Shown one piece after another: positions 62,215 to 62,333 of a stretch of DNA of 62,333 bases (position 1 is the stretch's first letter; every line of letters begins with the position of its first letter). Source of the stretch: Flectobacillus longus (GTDB lineage: Bacteria; Bacteroidota; Bacteroidia; Cytophagales; Spirosomataceae); the NCBI RefSeq assembly GCF_030056705.1, contig NZ_JASHIC010000040.1:1-62333 (forward strand), in the 5' to 3' direction. A model generated the notes under the pieces. It saw nothing but the letters and a program-made list of their open reading frames with translations. It was not told the DNA's origin and did no database searches. The translations under genes and the position numbers were made by a program.

Positions 62215-62333
62215 TGTCTAGTCCTGAAATAGGTTGTCATCCAACCGACTTATTAAATGGAAACAAGTTCAAAAGCGAAACAGAAGCGTAGTCAACGAGA
62301 TTACAGTATGGCTTTTAAATTACAAGTTATTGC
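62215..62333 (+). mobile_element. Left end of an IS3-type insertion sequence (partial)
   Basis: The sequence begins TGTCTAGTCCTGAAATAGG, a TG-starting end as in IS3 elements, 42 bases before the OrfA start. The rest lies outside the window, so the right end and target duplication cannot be read. The exact boundary is an estimate. Confidence 0.55.
62257..62333 (+). CDS. IS3 family transposase OrfA, N-terminal fragment
   Basis: ATG at 62257 opens 25 readable codons with METSSKAKQKRSQRDYSMAF and then KLQVI. The basic start followed by YSMAFKLQVI is the usual opening of the HTH domain of OrfA in Bacteroidota IS3 elements. The gene runs off the window end. Confidence 0.7.
   Translation, partial: METSSKAKQKRSQRDYSMAFKLQVI

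Noticed and set aside
1-62333. CRISPR array, tRNA or rRNA genes
   Set aside because: Looking through the sequence I found no regularly spaced direct repeats and no T-arm-like GGTTCGAnTCC pattern in a cloverleaf context.

Overview
The window looks like chromosomal DNA from a low-GC Bacteroidota, most likely a member of the Cytophagales. The signs are promoter-like boxes of the Bacteroidota type (TTG or TTTG, then TAnnTTTG), a TonB-dependent receptor paired with a DUF4249 lipoprotein, LytS/LytTR two-component proteins, a 7TM-AraC regulator, and many signal peptides ending in AQ. The order placement is inference from gene content. No rRNA, tRNA or CRISPR array was seen. The window opens on the last 34 codons of a transposase and closes on the start of an IS3-type element, so it lies between two mobile elements.

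Layout. 1-6.5 kb: a PspA-like protein, DUF4202, an exported amidohydrolase, MetZ, an orphan NuoH and a membrane cytochrome c. 6.6-12 kb: a MarR regulator divergent from an HlyD / DHA2-MFS / TolC tripartite efflux operon. The efflux promoter carries two nearly identical 15-bp inverted repeats, the likely MarR operators. 12-21 kb: a second amidohydrolase, a sodium/solute symporter, a membrane AraC regulator, DUF2891, and a coupled cupredoxin plus beta-propeller pair. 21.8-32.3 kb: LytS/LytTR two-component system, two exported beta-lactamase-fold hydrolases (one carrying a carbohydrate-binding-like tail), a HAD phosphatase, and a TonB receptor with DUF4249. 32.4-47 kb: mostly housekeeping genes (HemH, DMT permease, 3-methyladenine glycosylase, YicC, DUF1080, YfhO, LolA-like, SSS symporter, ClpS, RecR, exported superoxide dismutase, 2OG oxygenase, ChrA). 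47-50 kb: the nucleotide-sugar operon galE-rfbB-rfbA. 50.7-56.3 kb: SirB1-like protein, phosphopantetheinyl transferase, WD40 protein, a DivIVA-domain protein with a repeated short motif, FolB and a LacI regulator. 56.5-57.5 kb: an overlapping barnase-like exported ribonuclease and barstar inhibitor pair. 58-62 kb: GyrA and a TPR/coiled-coil protein.

Most of the window is ordinary chromosome. The strongest unusual signals are the barnase/barstar cassette; the twin operators of the efflux operon; a dispersed family of five related bidirectional terminators sharing the core GGTCGA, four of them followed by an ACTCAAT-rich tail; a 64-bp perfect palindrome; the thrice-repeated LPxxSS motif in the DivIVA protein; and a structured leader before metZ. 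All functional calls rest on reading the sequence and on family knowledge. No database search was run.
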